From positions 62,001-126,000 of the forward strand of contig VXAZ01002277.1 in the NCBI GenBank assembly GCA_013399875.1: a DNA stretch of 64,000 nt, given 5' to 3'. The translations under genes and the position numbers were made by a program. The DNA comes from Gymnorhina tibicen. Its lineage: Eukaryota; Chordata; Aves; Passeriformes; Artamidae. Below, piece by piece: positions 50,109 through 62,403 of this stretch (the stretch's first letter is position 1; every line of letters begins with the position of its first letter). Under the pieces are notes generated by a model, which was not told where the DNA came from, made no database searches, and saw nothing but the letters and a program-made list of their open reading frames with translations.

Positions 50109-50530
50109 TGTGGTGGGTTGAACCTGAGTAGATGGACAGTCGTTCAGACCAACAACGCTTCTTGAAATTTACATATTTAAACCACGTGGAGAGGTGGGAA
50201 CTTCCCTTTTGTGTTCGAGCCCTCCCGCGGGGAGGGAGGGGGACTGGGTCCCGGGCTCCATCTCTTGGAGCAGCCCCGGACCTCCCCTCCCCAGCGCCGA
50301 GGCACGGGCCCCCGGTAGCACCAATTAAGTGTAGTGGCTTTGTTCACATTTTTTACCTTCTGTGATATAAGAATTAGGAGGAATGCAAAGCAGGCTCCAA
50401 ACTTTAAAGAATGTGAAGAAGTTTATTACTAACAGAATTAGAAGTAAAAAGAAATAATAAGAAATTAAAGCAAAACCCCCTTTTCCTCCAGCACCTCCCC
50501 TTTTTACCCAACTCGCATAAAGGATAACAA
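50109..50530 (-). mobile_element. Putative LTR remnant, minus strand, with GC island
   Basis: TGTGGTGGGTTGA at 50109 is the reverse complement of a common bird LTR 3' end. A minus-strand AATAAA sits at 50422-50427 (GTTTATTACTAACAGAATTA). Between them lies a GC-rich, CpG-containing block (about 50215-50330). These fit the U5-R part of an LTR, but I find no inverted terminal repeat or target duplication. The right boundary is a guess, and the element could extend to about 50700. Confidence 0.5.
50215..50330. other. GC/CpG-rich island in AT-rich DNA
   Basis: About 115 bp with several CpGs (CCCTCCCGCGGGGAGGGAGG; GGTCCCGGGCTCC; CCCAGCGCCGAGGCACGGGC) stands out sharply from its AT-rich flanks. G-runs at about 50228-50252 also fit a G-quadruplex pattern. 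It is too short for a classic CpG-island promoter and lies within an LTR-like block, so a transposon origin is more likely than a gene promoter. Confidence 0.7.
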
Positions 50531-51611
50531 ACTATAATTGTTCTCTGTTTTTAGATGTACCTTCCTCCTATCTTGGATTTTACAGAGAATTTAGGTGGGA
50601 TTTTTTTACGTAGACTGAATCACCGCCATTTGGGAACACATCTAACATTTTAGTTAGATGCTAAACTTTAGTTAGTAATCATGAGGAATGATTGCTTTCA
50701 CTAGTCATGTAAAACTGGATTCCAAGACTTCAAGTTACAGCAATATAGATCTTCTCATTCTGTGTTTACAGCAGAAGATATGCAGGTTTAACTCAAATTA
50801 GATTTTAAATAGAATCTCACAGTAATTACAACAGCAAAAATTGCTGCTGCACTTAAGTGCTTAAGTACTGCTGTATTTAAGCAAACCAAAGAGTAATGGG
50901 GAGATCTATATACAGGCAGAAGAGAATCAGAACTACTGGAGTAGGTTTTTTAAATTTTTAGTTTTCACATTATTTAATGAAGTAAAACTAAACTTCAAAG
51001 GGTTGCCCAATTAATTAATGTTTAAAATTAGTGTCATTTTAGAATTATTTTACCTAATACTTAATTTTGCCTGTTCCTCTACAGTTTTGGCTGTTGTTTT
51101 AGCTATTGATTGCAACACGCTGAAAATTCTTGGTGGAAAACTCCTATGTGAAAATAATCTAAATGTCAGTAACCTGTATTTCTATCTGCATATCTGTTTC
51201 GTGTGGTTGATATTGTAATGAATTTTAGCTGCCAGGTGACAACATGCTCAAAAATAGTCCTTTTCAAACTGGAGATTTACAGTAATAAGTCTTTGCTTAA
51301 CATCTTTCTCTTTCATCTTTGTTCTTGTCAATTCTATTGTCATTAGGGAAATGTCAGATAAAAAACCCAATAAAACAAAACAAATGTATCCATCTTAAAA
51401 AGTGGGAAATTACTTCATCTAAAAATTCTGTACAAGAATTTCAAAGGAAATCAGAGTGGTTTATTTGGATTTTAACAACTTAACAATTTCATATTTAACA
51501 ATCAAACTGGACAAAACTTCTAAGAAATTAAAGGAGCCATGACTTAATATTAACTCAGCTTTAGCTTCTACACCTAAAACTATATTTCAAGCCACCAGTT
51601 GGAAAAGGTGT
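50531..51611. other. Unique AT-rich sequence, possible LTR remainder
   Basis: The left part may belong to the LTR-like block. CATCTAAC/GTTAGATG (about 50638-50659) is a small hairpin. No gene seen. Confidence 0.5.
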
Positions 51612-52245
51612 TGTGGCACAGCACATTATTAAGCAGTCTTTCAGGTCCTAATACTGCTAATTTGTTACAGACGTTACTTTTGAAATCTGAAATGCCAGAG
51701 CTGACTTTTTTTGTTATTTTCATAAATGTGCAGCTATTGTTTGCGTGAATTTTTCATCAGTTACTTTTTGTTTTACTTTGTGTAGAGTACGCTATTTTAC
51801 TTCCTTCTTAAAGGTGAGCTCTGAAATATATTCCACTTACAGGAGATGCTGGTCACAGAGTGCTGCAATCCAGGAGAGCTCAAAGGCCTTCACTTAGGAC
51901 TGCTGTTTATAGGGTCACAAGATGATTGGCTTTAGTCATCTGTCAATTTCCATCCTAGGCTGTAATCCAAGATGGTAATTGCTGGAATTTTTCAAAAGTC
52001 TAGTAACAATAATACTGTTCCACCCTGGCTGTGATTCAGTAAAGCAGTGTTCCAAGGCTACCAGGGGATGACTGATTCTCTCTCATCCCCTTCCTTGGTT
52101 AGGCAAGAAGTTCCTGGTACAGACAGTGTTTCTGATAAGCTCAAGGGGAACAGCATCACCTGGGAGTCATTTATCAAGGCCAAGGCTAACAAGAATTCCT
52201 GATAGTAGGAGTCTGAGTTGGGGGAGGTTAGGATACACCACCACA
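51612..52245 (-). mobile_element. LTR with CCAAT and TATA motifs, minus strand
   Basis: On the minus strand the segment runs from TGTGGTGGTGTATCCTAACC (from 52245) to GTGCTGTGCCACA (51612), with terminal inverted repeat TGTGG...CCACA. A minus-strand AGCCAATCA (about 51921-51931) lies just upstream of CCCTATAAACAG (about 51903-51914), a CCAAT-TATA promoter order. It is followed by CCTTTGAGCTCTCCTGGATT and GCAGCACTCTGTGACCAGC, an R/U5-like part. The flanks GGTGT and GTGCC do not make a clear target duplication, so the ends are less certain than for the 46.6-kb copy. ERVL-like type is inferred. Confidence 0.72.
51903..51931 (-). promoter_or_regulatory. LTR promoter motifs (CCAAT then TATAAA)
   Basis: The minus strand carries GCCAATCATC and, about 10 bp further, CCCTATAAACAGC. 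Spacing and order match a retroviral U3 core promoter. Present-day activity is unknown. Confidence 0.55.
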
Positions 52246-53979
52246 GTGCCTTAAACTACATTTTTTGGACAGGATACCAACATAATTATTTCCATTGGGA
52301 ACTGATAATCAGAATCGACACAACTAAAATGCCCTCTGTAGAATAAAAGACAGTTACTATTTTCACTTCTGAAATTAATCTTCCTCAGTGTTAGATCCCT
52401 AATGGCACGTGCCCTTAATCACTGACACAGAACCTCTCCACAGACTTACCACTTGCAAGTGTTAGATGACAGCAGGATGAGAATAGATTTACTTAAAAGG
52501 ATGGCATAGCCGTCATGTCTTCTGCATATGAGCATATGAATTCTGCAAGGACAAAGCTGTGATCTAATGATGGCATTAGATGGAATCAGGGAAGAAAACT
52601 CATTTATAAAATATTGCTCAAAATGGGCAGCCTCAAAGGGGAGGCTATAGGGCAAAGATCTTTGGGTTTGTTACTTCATTTGTAACAGTCACACAATAAG
52701 CATAGGAGAAATCCGTGTGCCTGTGAACTACCAGTTTATGTAATTGCTCTTATACAGGTCCCAAAAACTACGGCAAAAGGGACAATGACAGAGTCTGAAC
52801 CAGGAACTGAATGCAGTTGACTCCAATTGTTCTACAGGAGTGGGATATAAAATGATCCCTAACTGACCCCTAAAAAGAATATAAATAATTAAAAATGTGT
52901 ATTTAGGTGGAGGGGATGGGGGCTTTGTTTATTTGCTTGTATGCTTATTTTTAAATCAAATTCTGCCCTAGTTACTGCTCTAGCACTTTGAATACATTTG
53001 TTCCAAGTAGTTTGGTCCAAAAATTAAGACATTCTTTTCAATTTACACACATAAATTCACAGATAATTGAAAGTGGTCACTCGTTACTTCTCCAGCACAG
53101 TAGCAAGATTTACAAACACACCAGGAATACCATTGTCCAATATTACTGGGTGTCCAAGCTAAATCCTTCATATCCTTTCAAACATTTCTTTCCACTCCTT
53201 AGTGTTTTTCTCTTCATTCTAACACAAGAGCTGACTTATCTCATGGAACTTGTCCTGGAATATAGAATCATTTGTTTTCAAATGGCCTTCTCCTGTTCAG
53301 TGATCTGTGTGAAACTAACCAGTGGCTGAAACTCAATTCCTGCAGCACAATTGCTCCACAAAAAGTGAAACTATCATCAATTTCATCAGAGGGATTAGGC
53401 AAACCCTTAGAGACAGTGTTAGCACTGAGATACCTTTCTGTCAAGCAACTTGCATTATTTCCTCACTGTGTTACTCTGTTAATACATGGAGCTCTACAGC
53501 CAAGAATATTGCCAACTCGTCAAACTACAAAAGCACTACAATAGCTTTCTAATTATTATATATCTGATATTAATTATCAGATAGCTCCTAATCAACATTT
53601 CCATGCAAGAAAATGAGAAAGAACATTTGAGTGCCACACAGCACACTTCTATGTTTTCCTTACTAGAATTACTTTTAGTATTATTTCTTGGGACACCAAC
53701 TGTTCCAGGTCCCTTCTTCAGTGCCAGTTATGTCCTCAGGAGCAGTGCAACTGCTGCATCCCTTGTTGGCACTTCAGTACACTGTTTCAATAGGCTGTTC
53801 CTCTGGCAGCTGGTTTCCAGCTTCCACCATGACACTGGGCCCTGCTACTGGAGGGGTCCAGTCATCTAATCAGAGGGGGTTTTTGATATCACTGTCCAGA
53901 GATCTTCTTCACACATTTGGCTGCCTAGCTATCTGCTTCTCTGGAAGGGTCTGAAGCTGTGGAATATGGGGTTACATTC
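52246..53979. other. Unclassified sequence upstream of an LTR
   Basis: No supported gene. Overlapping plus-strand frames (113, 90, 76, 88 and 88 codons between 52988 and 53954) show no recognisable domain. The stretch at about 53680-53980 is GC-richer and could be retroviral or other transposon debris. TATCTGATA/TATCAGATA (53561-53583) is a 9-bp hairpin. Confidence 0.45.
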
Positions 53980-53986
53980 GTTAAAA

Positions 53987-54409
53987 TGCCTAGAGCTTGT
54001 GCTCACCAGCAGGGACAGGCACCGCTGTGGGCTGGTCGGCTGGAGTTGGCTGAGGGGTGAGAGGCAGCTGAGTGACAGCTGGAAGGGAGATTGTGATTGG
54101 CTGGAGGAACGCGTGGACAGCACGTGAACGGGAAGCTGATTGGGTGATAGGGCATGTGGACAGCAGCACTGCAGCTGTGCCAGCCAATGGGGGCCCTTCT
54201 GCTGTTCAGTTCTGTTAGGCTTCGGCTTGGTTTCAGGTGTGTTCGGTTGAGATTAAGGGTATAAAGAGGGGGCGATTTTTGCAATAAATGGATCTTCTTT
54301 GGGCATACAGGGGGATCTGTCGGCTTTGTTCCCCATTGCTACAAGGAGCCTTCTATAGCTCCGTGCCATATCCGCCAGCTGCCTGTAGATTCATTGGATA
54401 TCTTACACA
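53987..54409 (+). mobile_element. Retroviral LTR with TATA and poly(A), plus strand
   Basis: A GC-richer block with GATTGGCTGG, GATTGGGTG and GCCAATGGGG (CCAAT-type boxes on both strands) leads to TATAAA (54260-54265) and AATAAA (54283-54288). About 120 bp of U5-like sequence follow. The 23-bp TATA-to-poly(A) spacing is alpharetrovirus/ERVK-like, as in the LTR at 16.5 kb. Possible ends are TGCCTAGAGC (53987) and CTTACACA (54409). They are flanked by TTAAAA (53981-53986) and TTTAAAA (54410-54416), which would be a 6-bp duplication with one slipped T. Terminal inverted repeats are weak, so an alternative left end, TGTGGAATATGG at about 53958, cannot be excluded. Confidence 0.68.
54260..54288 (+). 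promoter_or_regulatory. LTR TATA box and poly(A) signal
   Basis: GGGTATAAAGAG and GCAATAAATGG are both perfect motifs, 23 bp apart in the same orientation, downstream of CCAAT-type boxes. This is the best-preserved promoter-like sequence in the window. It belongs to the LTR, not to a cellular gene that I can see. Confidence 0.7.
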
Positions 54410-54416
54410 TTTAAAA

Positions 54417-57400
54417 TATCATTCAGAATAACCATTTTTAAGTAGATAGCCTCTCATCTTATCTGACCCTTCATTTTCATCTGAATATTTTGAAAAAGTG
54501 GTGCTTTCTTATTTCGTGCTTTCTTTTCCTATGTCTCTGCTTTTATGTAAAACTCAAAATTAGTTTTTTGGTATGGGGTTCAGCTTGGTTTTGTTTCTAA
54601 ACATGAAACAAAAGCTCTTGAAATTTCACATAAAAAGGTATGGATACTGTGCTGGCATTATAATGTCAAAATTCCAGCAATAATCCTTTACATTTTCCTT
54701 TCTGCTTAGTTTTTAATTGGTCTGCACAACTCCTGAAGGCTTGTATTACTTAATCTAAAAATGTATTAACAGTTCAAAGTATATTTGCTTTCAGTGATGA
54801 AGTATGTATCTTGAAGGCAGTTCATCTTACATATGCTTAAAGATTGTAGATTTTTGTTGATAGGTTGCAGAGCACAAGACATGCAATGAAAAATTACTGC
54901 AACGTGACTTTTGAACTATTCTGTCAAAACACTTTATCACCCAGCTACTGGGACTAGCTTTGCTGCAGTGAATTAGCACCTCTTTTCTCTCTCCTCCATC
55001 TTAAAGTCTCTTGACGTGAAAGGGTGAGTGTTGCCACTCTAGTTATCACCAAAAAAAGGATAGAAAGCCTAATACACAATGTGAGATACATCTCGGTGAC
55101 AAGTGCTATTTCAGCATCATTAAAAGGAAATAATTTTCAGTTGTTGAAGTGCAGGGTAGAACAATTCAGTAACTGGATAGCACAAGATAGTCTCAGAGCA
55201 CAAGCATTTGACTTGTGTTCTTGCCAATTTTTGACCTTAGTAGCTGTGTTTGATAGACACAAAATTATCTAGATATCTTTCATTACTTATCTATCTGAGA
55301 TGAGTTCAGGGCGGGGAGGGGTGTTATTATTTTTTTCATGATTCACAGGGCAGACATATTATTTTTCATGCTTCTGTGAATCTAAGTGAAAGTCAGATGT
55401 CAGAAGCTACATTGTCCATGGCCTATTTATTTTAAATTATTTTCTCAGTTATGTTACTGCAAACTAAATACTGTTACACTATTGAATATAAAGTATTTTG
55501 GTTTTTGTAGCATGATTACAAAAAGTACATGAGTTAATAGGGTTGGAAAAATACAGCAGGAGTGTTACAAGGCCTTGTGAGAAAACTGTCTACATTCTGT
55601 GATTCAAATTTTTAAGGACTTTGAAGAACCCAGGAAGAATGTAATAACTTCTCTGTGTGCAGAAGTCTTGAAGATCCAAATCTATAATAACTTTCTTTGT
55701 AAAATTCTCATTGAAGTTGATGTAGTTTTGAACCCTTATCAAGCAAGATTAAGCTTCATTGCCTCTTTATGTTTTCTATTCTATAATAATTTTCTTTTTT
55801 CCTTATTTAACAGAAGTACTGAAAGTACTGAATTTAGACATTATAAGAGAAAGACAAGTTAAAATGTTTGGTTCCTGCAAAGGTTTGGTAAATGCAAATA
55901 CCATTATATCTGAGTATCAGGATCCTTACTTAGTTAGGTGTCTAGAAATACTAGAGGGATTATTCAGAACACTTCCTACAAACTGAAGCATTAGGACTAC
56001 TGTGGGACAAGAGCTTTAGGGAGCACACTTTCACACCACTTGGTAACAAAGACTGCTGTGCTAGGATTTACGCCTGTCAGGGAAGAAAAACTTCCCCAAT
56101 GTCAGCAAAGCAGATATTTCAAACACAGCTGTTTTCATTTACAAGGAAATATTTCCAACCTCTAATGTGATAAAAATGATGGGAATGCTACTCAACCCCA
56201 ATATGATTGTTTTCCTCAAATAGAAGACAGTGTTTTAGAAATCTGCAGTCTCCAATGGTGTTACACTCTATTATGTGACATCAACAGGACATGTGCTGAT
56301 GAAAACTTGTGCAGTAACCTGGAAAGACCACATATTGAGACTTTTTGTGGAAGGTCTGTAACTAAAATGCTCCATAAATTGAATAATATTGCTTTCTATC
56401 ACCCTATAAATTGATTAGGCTGTAGTATTTTTTTCTTGCTTACTGTGGTGCACTAAGCAACTTTCTTCTGTTTAGGATTAATTTTCTTTTTTCCTCCATC
56501 TTCTGAGAGGAGGGATTTTTTTTACTGATTTTTTAAAGCTTCATAGGAAGGCTTAGTATAGACCTGTAAAACAAAAAGGACGCAGACATGGACCTTAGGT
56601 GATACATCATTGTCCACACTCTTGATTATTAGCACAGGCCATGTCATACTTTTAGCCCATGCAGACTAACATATTCTAGATTAAGACGGAGGCAGGTTTG
56701 GGGTTATATGTTAGAGCTAATCCTACTGGACATTTGAATTCCCTCCCTTATTTGGGGAGGGAAAGAAGATGTGAGCATGACATATGTATGTGAATTGAAT
56801 GGATATGGGCTTACCGTGCCATTTGGCCCCATAATCAAAGATCACTTCCTAGACCACATAACTAGAATAAATTTAAATTTTTAGTACCACAGTACGTTAT
56901 AAAATATCATTTGCATTCTTCTTAAAAGCAAAGAGAGTTGTGGCATAATCTATGATAAACTAATATTCAAAATCAGTTATAATGAAAGACAATGAGTAGA
57001 AAGAACTAAACTGCACCAGTGTTATTATTCCTGAAAATAAGCTATTAAATCATTTTGCCTCTTTGTTCTCTTAGGAATTTGTTTGCAAACAGATGCTGAT
57101 TTATATGAATGTATTCACAATACATTTACTGAAGAGCTGAAATGCACAATACACTTAATGCACACAATACGTTTACTGAGTAGGTGAAACAAAGTACAAT
57201 TTATGTCATGATTAGTATCGCATATATTAGCACATATGACTGCTGATTTGTATTAAAAATAAGTCAAGTATACACTACAATGAAAAGAATATCTGAATTA
57301 CAGAGGAGTGTCTTTGTAGCAATGGTTTACTGCTTTTATGTAGTTTAAGAATATGCTGATACAAATGGAGATGCACTGATGTGTGTTATGGGGTGTGTTA

Positions 57401-60400
57401 TGAAAGCCATGTCCTTCTGCCCTCCAGTTAAACCTGTGATCCTGTTTCCAATTTATAATGATGAATTTGAGGTATCACTGCTTTCAGAATCTAGGGGGGG
57501 ATTTAAAATTTTACTGTAGAAGAAATAAAAAGAAATTTTCTGAATATATCCTTTTGTGATTATCTCTTTATGCTCTAATTGTCATTAAACTTGAAGTTTA
57601 AAAGTGCCGGGTTGAACTCAAAAAAGGGAATTGAACATGAAAGGATGACAGGTTTTTTTACTTCATAGAAGTGATATTTGATGCCTCATTCTCTAAGGAG
57701 CTATGCTTGTACATCTTCAGTTAAAATATTGCTGGCCATTTAAAAAAATATTTTCTGAGTCAGCTTTCTTAATTTCAACCCACTAATTGGCATAAATCAA
57801 TAGAAAGATGTGAGCTTTTTCACAGCACGACTTAGCCAAAACACATTCTTAGTAAATCTCTTTATGTCATATTTCCTCATTATGAAAACATTGCAAAAAA
57901 TGGGATAAAACCTGATAAATTTTGGGTTACTTACTATCAAAATCTGTACGATTTGATAGCAAGACTGTATTTTTCACAAATTTTATGGATACATTTAGAA
58001 GGCAGAGTAAAAGTAAAGTGCCTATAACTAATATAATAATAGAGGAATGCTTATTCCAGTTCTAAACAGAATGCTGTTTCACAAACCATTTCTTGCCTAG
58101 CAAAATAAAATTACCCCTGTATTACTTTCTCAATGTTTCAAATAATTTTCCGGGATGGTTTTATGAAGTAGGAAAGTTTACAGCAAGGAATACTTCCCGT
58201 CAGTATATATAGGAAGAGAATCAGTGTTTTCAGGGCCTGGATTTCCACAACTCATTTGCATTTAAGCTGATGAGCAAATTCAGGAGGGATTTAGGACTGA
58301 GGGGATTAACTGTGACTGGTAATATGCATCTTCTTGCTTAACTTTTTGTTTACTTTTTTACGAGGTTTGTTAAGAAGCCTGAGTCTGCACTAATCCTTCA
58401 GTATCTACTTTTGACAATCCTTGACAGGGAAAGGATAAACATGAACGTAATAATTGGTGTCACTGGCACTCCCCAAGGATAACAATCTGTTGCTCTTCTT
58501 CTACACCATAGGGAAAATTGCTGAAAGACTTGAGTCCATACTAAGGAATTTAAATGCTTTATAACCTTCATCAGTTTTCCTGGTTCCGGCACCAAATTGT
58601 TCTGGCTATTTTTCTAATTTGATAAGATTTGTAAATTAAGGTATTTTTTATAAGACTGCAACAAATTTGAGAAGGATTGGAGATTTTGGCTGAAAAAGCA
58701 AAAAAATAAAATATCATTTAGCAAGTCTTTCTGAACAATGAGCTATTACATTATCTGTATCCAGGAAGAATTTTTTATCTTCCTTACATATACTATTTTC
58801 AAAGAAAGTTCTTCACTTTGTTTTCTTACATAACATTTTCTTCATATGTAAAAAAAGTGTACAGAAAATGAAAACCCTTTTTTTTCTTGAATGTAAAAAT
58901 GGACATGTCTTTTCATTAGTTGTGAGCAGTTTTTGTCAATAAATAAAAAATTTTGCAAGTAGATATTACACAATAAAAGTGAGGTGGGAGATAAAACGAG
59001 GACTCTTCAAAAAGAGATGATGGGACAGAATGCAATGAAGAAGGTTTGTGTTCCACAGAAAACAGGAGTAGTAACTGTTTTGAGATCTATTACATTTTAC
59101 ATTGAACTATGAATTAGAGAAACTATCACTCTGCTCAAGGAAAACCCACAGAGATCCAAGGAAGCGCCAAGGCTGAATAAAGTGTGAAGCATAAAACCTG
59201 CATATTTCTATCCAGGTTAGGCAATCCGAGAAACAGACACAACCACAGAGACTGCATAAATGTTGATAAGTTATGTATTAGGGAAAAAACCTATGGATCC
59301 AGAATATTTATGCATGAGTCTGCAAGAGTAGGACATGAGAATTTCCATAAGGATCTGAAGCCTTAACAAGTCTTTATAAAACAACAGCAAATGTCAGAGT
59401 GTAGAATCGAAAGAAATTTAGAGAATTCTCAATTCAGTTATTTTCCTGCAGACAGTATGCCATATGGCCAATTCCATAACATAACCTACTTAATTTTGAG
59501 AGCTGTTAACTTTTCCAGCTTTTGTCCTTCCAGCATGGTTTGAAAGGCTCTTCTAAAAACTTACTCCTTTTACTATTATAGATTACTTTTTTATTATCTT
59601 ACTCTAACATTTGTTATGATGTTTAGTTGACTGGGTTAATTCATATCCAAATCACTCAGAAATGAAGCAGCGATAGATAAACGTTATAAAACCACCATCG
59701 ATTTCACAGTTAATGTAACACATTTGAGGTAGGAGACCAAGGAGGTGACAGGAGGTAGAGGGTCAGCTGCTGGTTGGTCTTACATGTGGAGAAAGCCCAA
59801 GAACTTGACCTGGGCTACAAATGGTGGCTTAAGTTAAAAATCTCATTTATAAAAAAAAATAGGTAAAACAAAAGATACAGGGAGGAAGTGGCCTCATGAA
59901 CACATGAACACCTGACACTGCATCAATGGATCAGTGTGAGGCAGATCCCCTTTATCTATGAGACAAGCCACCAGGCAAGACTTGCACGAGCATTTATGAA
60001 AATATTCATAGAACCTCACCTGTGCCTTACAAGTTGCACAGCAACTCACAAGGCTGTTGACAGCTGCACTTAATCTAGCAGAGTATTGAAAAATCCAATA
60101 TTCATCCATTTGTGGATTCCACAAGTAGTTGACAGGTGTCCTTGTTAGAGTGACACTTCTACCCCTTCTTTCTAAGAGAACTGAAAGAATGTTCATGGCT
60201 AATCACATATTTTATCCATAGATCTCTTGTCCAGAATAAATTTGTTGGCTGTTTCGGGAATTCACATAAATGTGTCTATAAGGCTGCTCATAACCATCTT
60301 TTTTTTCTAGTCCAAGTAGTATATTAAGCAAAATTATTCAGTACTTACAATGACTTCAGGCTTTGGCTGGATACTATTAGGAGCATTAAGATTGTGGTGA

Positions 60401-62103
60401 TGGGAGGGCAGAGCTGGTCCAAACAAAGTTCTGCCAATGGTATAAACCTATGATCTAATTCAAGATTGCATCTTCCTTTTTATTTCTCCTGTGGGTTTTT
60501 ATGTATTATTCCTTAATTTTTGGCATGTGTACCTCCAAGTAAATTTTATTGCTCTATTTAATTAACACTGGAGTTCATCTTTGGAAAATATTCAATGTTT
60601 ACATTACTTTTACATAGTTGCCTTTTATAAGGATGCCCACATTTATCAATAAACATGGAAACTGCATCCTCAGTATCTGTGCTGTGTTCTCAGCAACTCA
60701 ACGTATCTTTCTATCTTTTTGCACAAGTCTCCCAATTTTCTTGCTTTGCAATTACGGAAAATGAACAAAGAGGTGTCTGCACTTTCAGAAAGCAAAAACA
60801 AGACCATAAAAACCCAGAAACACTATTCACCAGTATTCTCTAATGAGGATTTAAATTCTTATTTTTAATGGGACAAGTGATGCATACTAAGCTGAAATGT
60901 GTGATAAACAGGTAGCAACTAACGCTTTTAATCTGAGAAAAATTCATGATACATTTTAAAGGACAACAAAAACTCTCTTATCTAATCCATCAAAAGTTAC
61001 TTTTAATTTATTCAGTAGGATGCCATGGTTAATAAAAACCAAATTATTTTTTAATATCCTACAGCTTTGAGATGTGCCTAAAGCCTTAGCACAGAAATTC
61101 AGCTGATAATGTAGAGTTCGTGGTTTATTCAACCACAGCAGCTGTTGTAAACCCTAGGTTGTCATTTATTTTTCAGCTCTAGAAAAAGATTTATAATCTG
61201 ATTTAAAATGCAACAGACATTTAGCCCTCAGATCTGTAGCAAAAACAATCACATAAATACTACTAGATCCAGAAAAACAGGGAGGAGAATAATGTCATGA
61301 TAATAAAGAAACACAGTGAAAATAAATGGATTTTACTCCTTTTTTTCTTTTTAAACACCTCTTCTGAAATATTCAGTAAAAAGATAAAAAAATAATTTAA
61401 AAGTACATTGAGATATTACCAAAATTCTTTCTTTTACTTATTGTTGCAAAGTACGGATGAATATGTTTAATGAGGATTTTTTTTTGTCCCTCTAAGAAAT
61501 GGAGAGATTTGCTCAAAAGCACAGTGATTTGGAATGCATATTGGCACTCATCACAAAAGTATGCGGATTTCCATATTTAAAATATACTTTTTCTTTTTTC
61601 ATTAAGAATTAAACCTCCATCACCTTCTCTGACGTCTTTGGAAAATTTTAAACATATTTTAAGGAGTAAAAAAGCATTCTCTAAAAACCATTTTAAGAGG
61701 ACAACCTTTCTTAAACCCAGCAGGAAAAATTGAATTGGAGGAAAAAAGATACCTTTTCTGAAATAATGAATGTTTGGACATGACTGATGTTATAGGTTAT
61801 GATTCGGAACCAGCAATAGAGGTAGTGTACTATGAGCAGTCATTGCAGAACTTATGCATATCCATCACTGAGCACTGCACAATGCATATATTATTATTCC
61901 TTGGAGTCTTGGCACTATGATGTTAAAAGACCAGACACGCCAACTTAAAAATATTAAATCCTCATATATTTATTGACCAATTTATTGCATTAAGACATTC
62001 TGATGAGTCTAAGTACATGAAAACGGTAACAGGCACCAATGATCTCCTTTTTACAAGAGTCCTCCTCACACACTAGCAAACAGGTGGAAACAATAAGACT
62101 CTT
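54417..62103. other. 7.7-kb block of unique non-coding sequence
   Basis: No supported gene, RNA or transposon. Imperfect tandem units beginning CACAATAC occur three times at about 57115-57170. The 100-codon minus-strand frame at 59894-60196 has several Cys residues but no recognised pattern. A GC-rich GGGCGGGGAGGGG run lies at about 55308-55321. Confidence 0.5.
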
Positions 62104-62403
62104 GCACATTGCTCTTCGTGTGGAAGCCCCCATCCCGGTGACACTGCAGCAGGGCCAGTTTCCAGCTCCCCAAAGTCCTGCTCTGCCTGGCCTCCCATAG
62201 CCATGTCCCAGCCCAGCCTTAGCCTGATCCTGTCCCCAAGGAGGTGACCAAAACTCAGGGCTGGGACTGCCCCAGTGTGCCCTGGCTGCTTTGCTTCTCA
62301 CTGGGGAGTGGGACAGGCCCTGGTTCCTGCCCTGACACCCGACAGGGACACCCCACGGTTCCCAATACCCCAGAAAGCACCCAGCATACAAGGTACCTGA
62401 CAA
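62104..62403. other. Isolated GC-rich block, origin unknown
   Basis: About 300 bp rich in CCC, GGG and CTGG words interrupt AT-rich DNA with sharp edges. A minus-strand frame of 137 codons (61990-62403) and a plus-strand frame of 60 codons run through it, as GC-rich sequence lacking stops tends to allow. The predicted protein is rich in Gly, Trp and Pro with no recognised domain. No CR1 terminus, LTR end or poly(A) tail is seen. It may be an unfamiliar transposon fragment or a retrocopy piece. Confidence 0.45.

Noticed and set aside
54003..54284. 93-codon minus-strand frame and overlapping 64-65-codon frames
   Set aside because: They run antisense through the GC-rich U3 of the LTR. Composition explains them.
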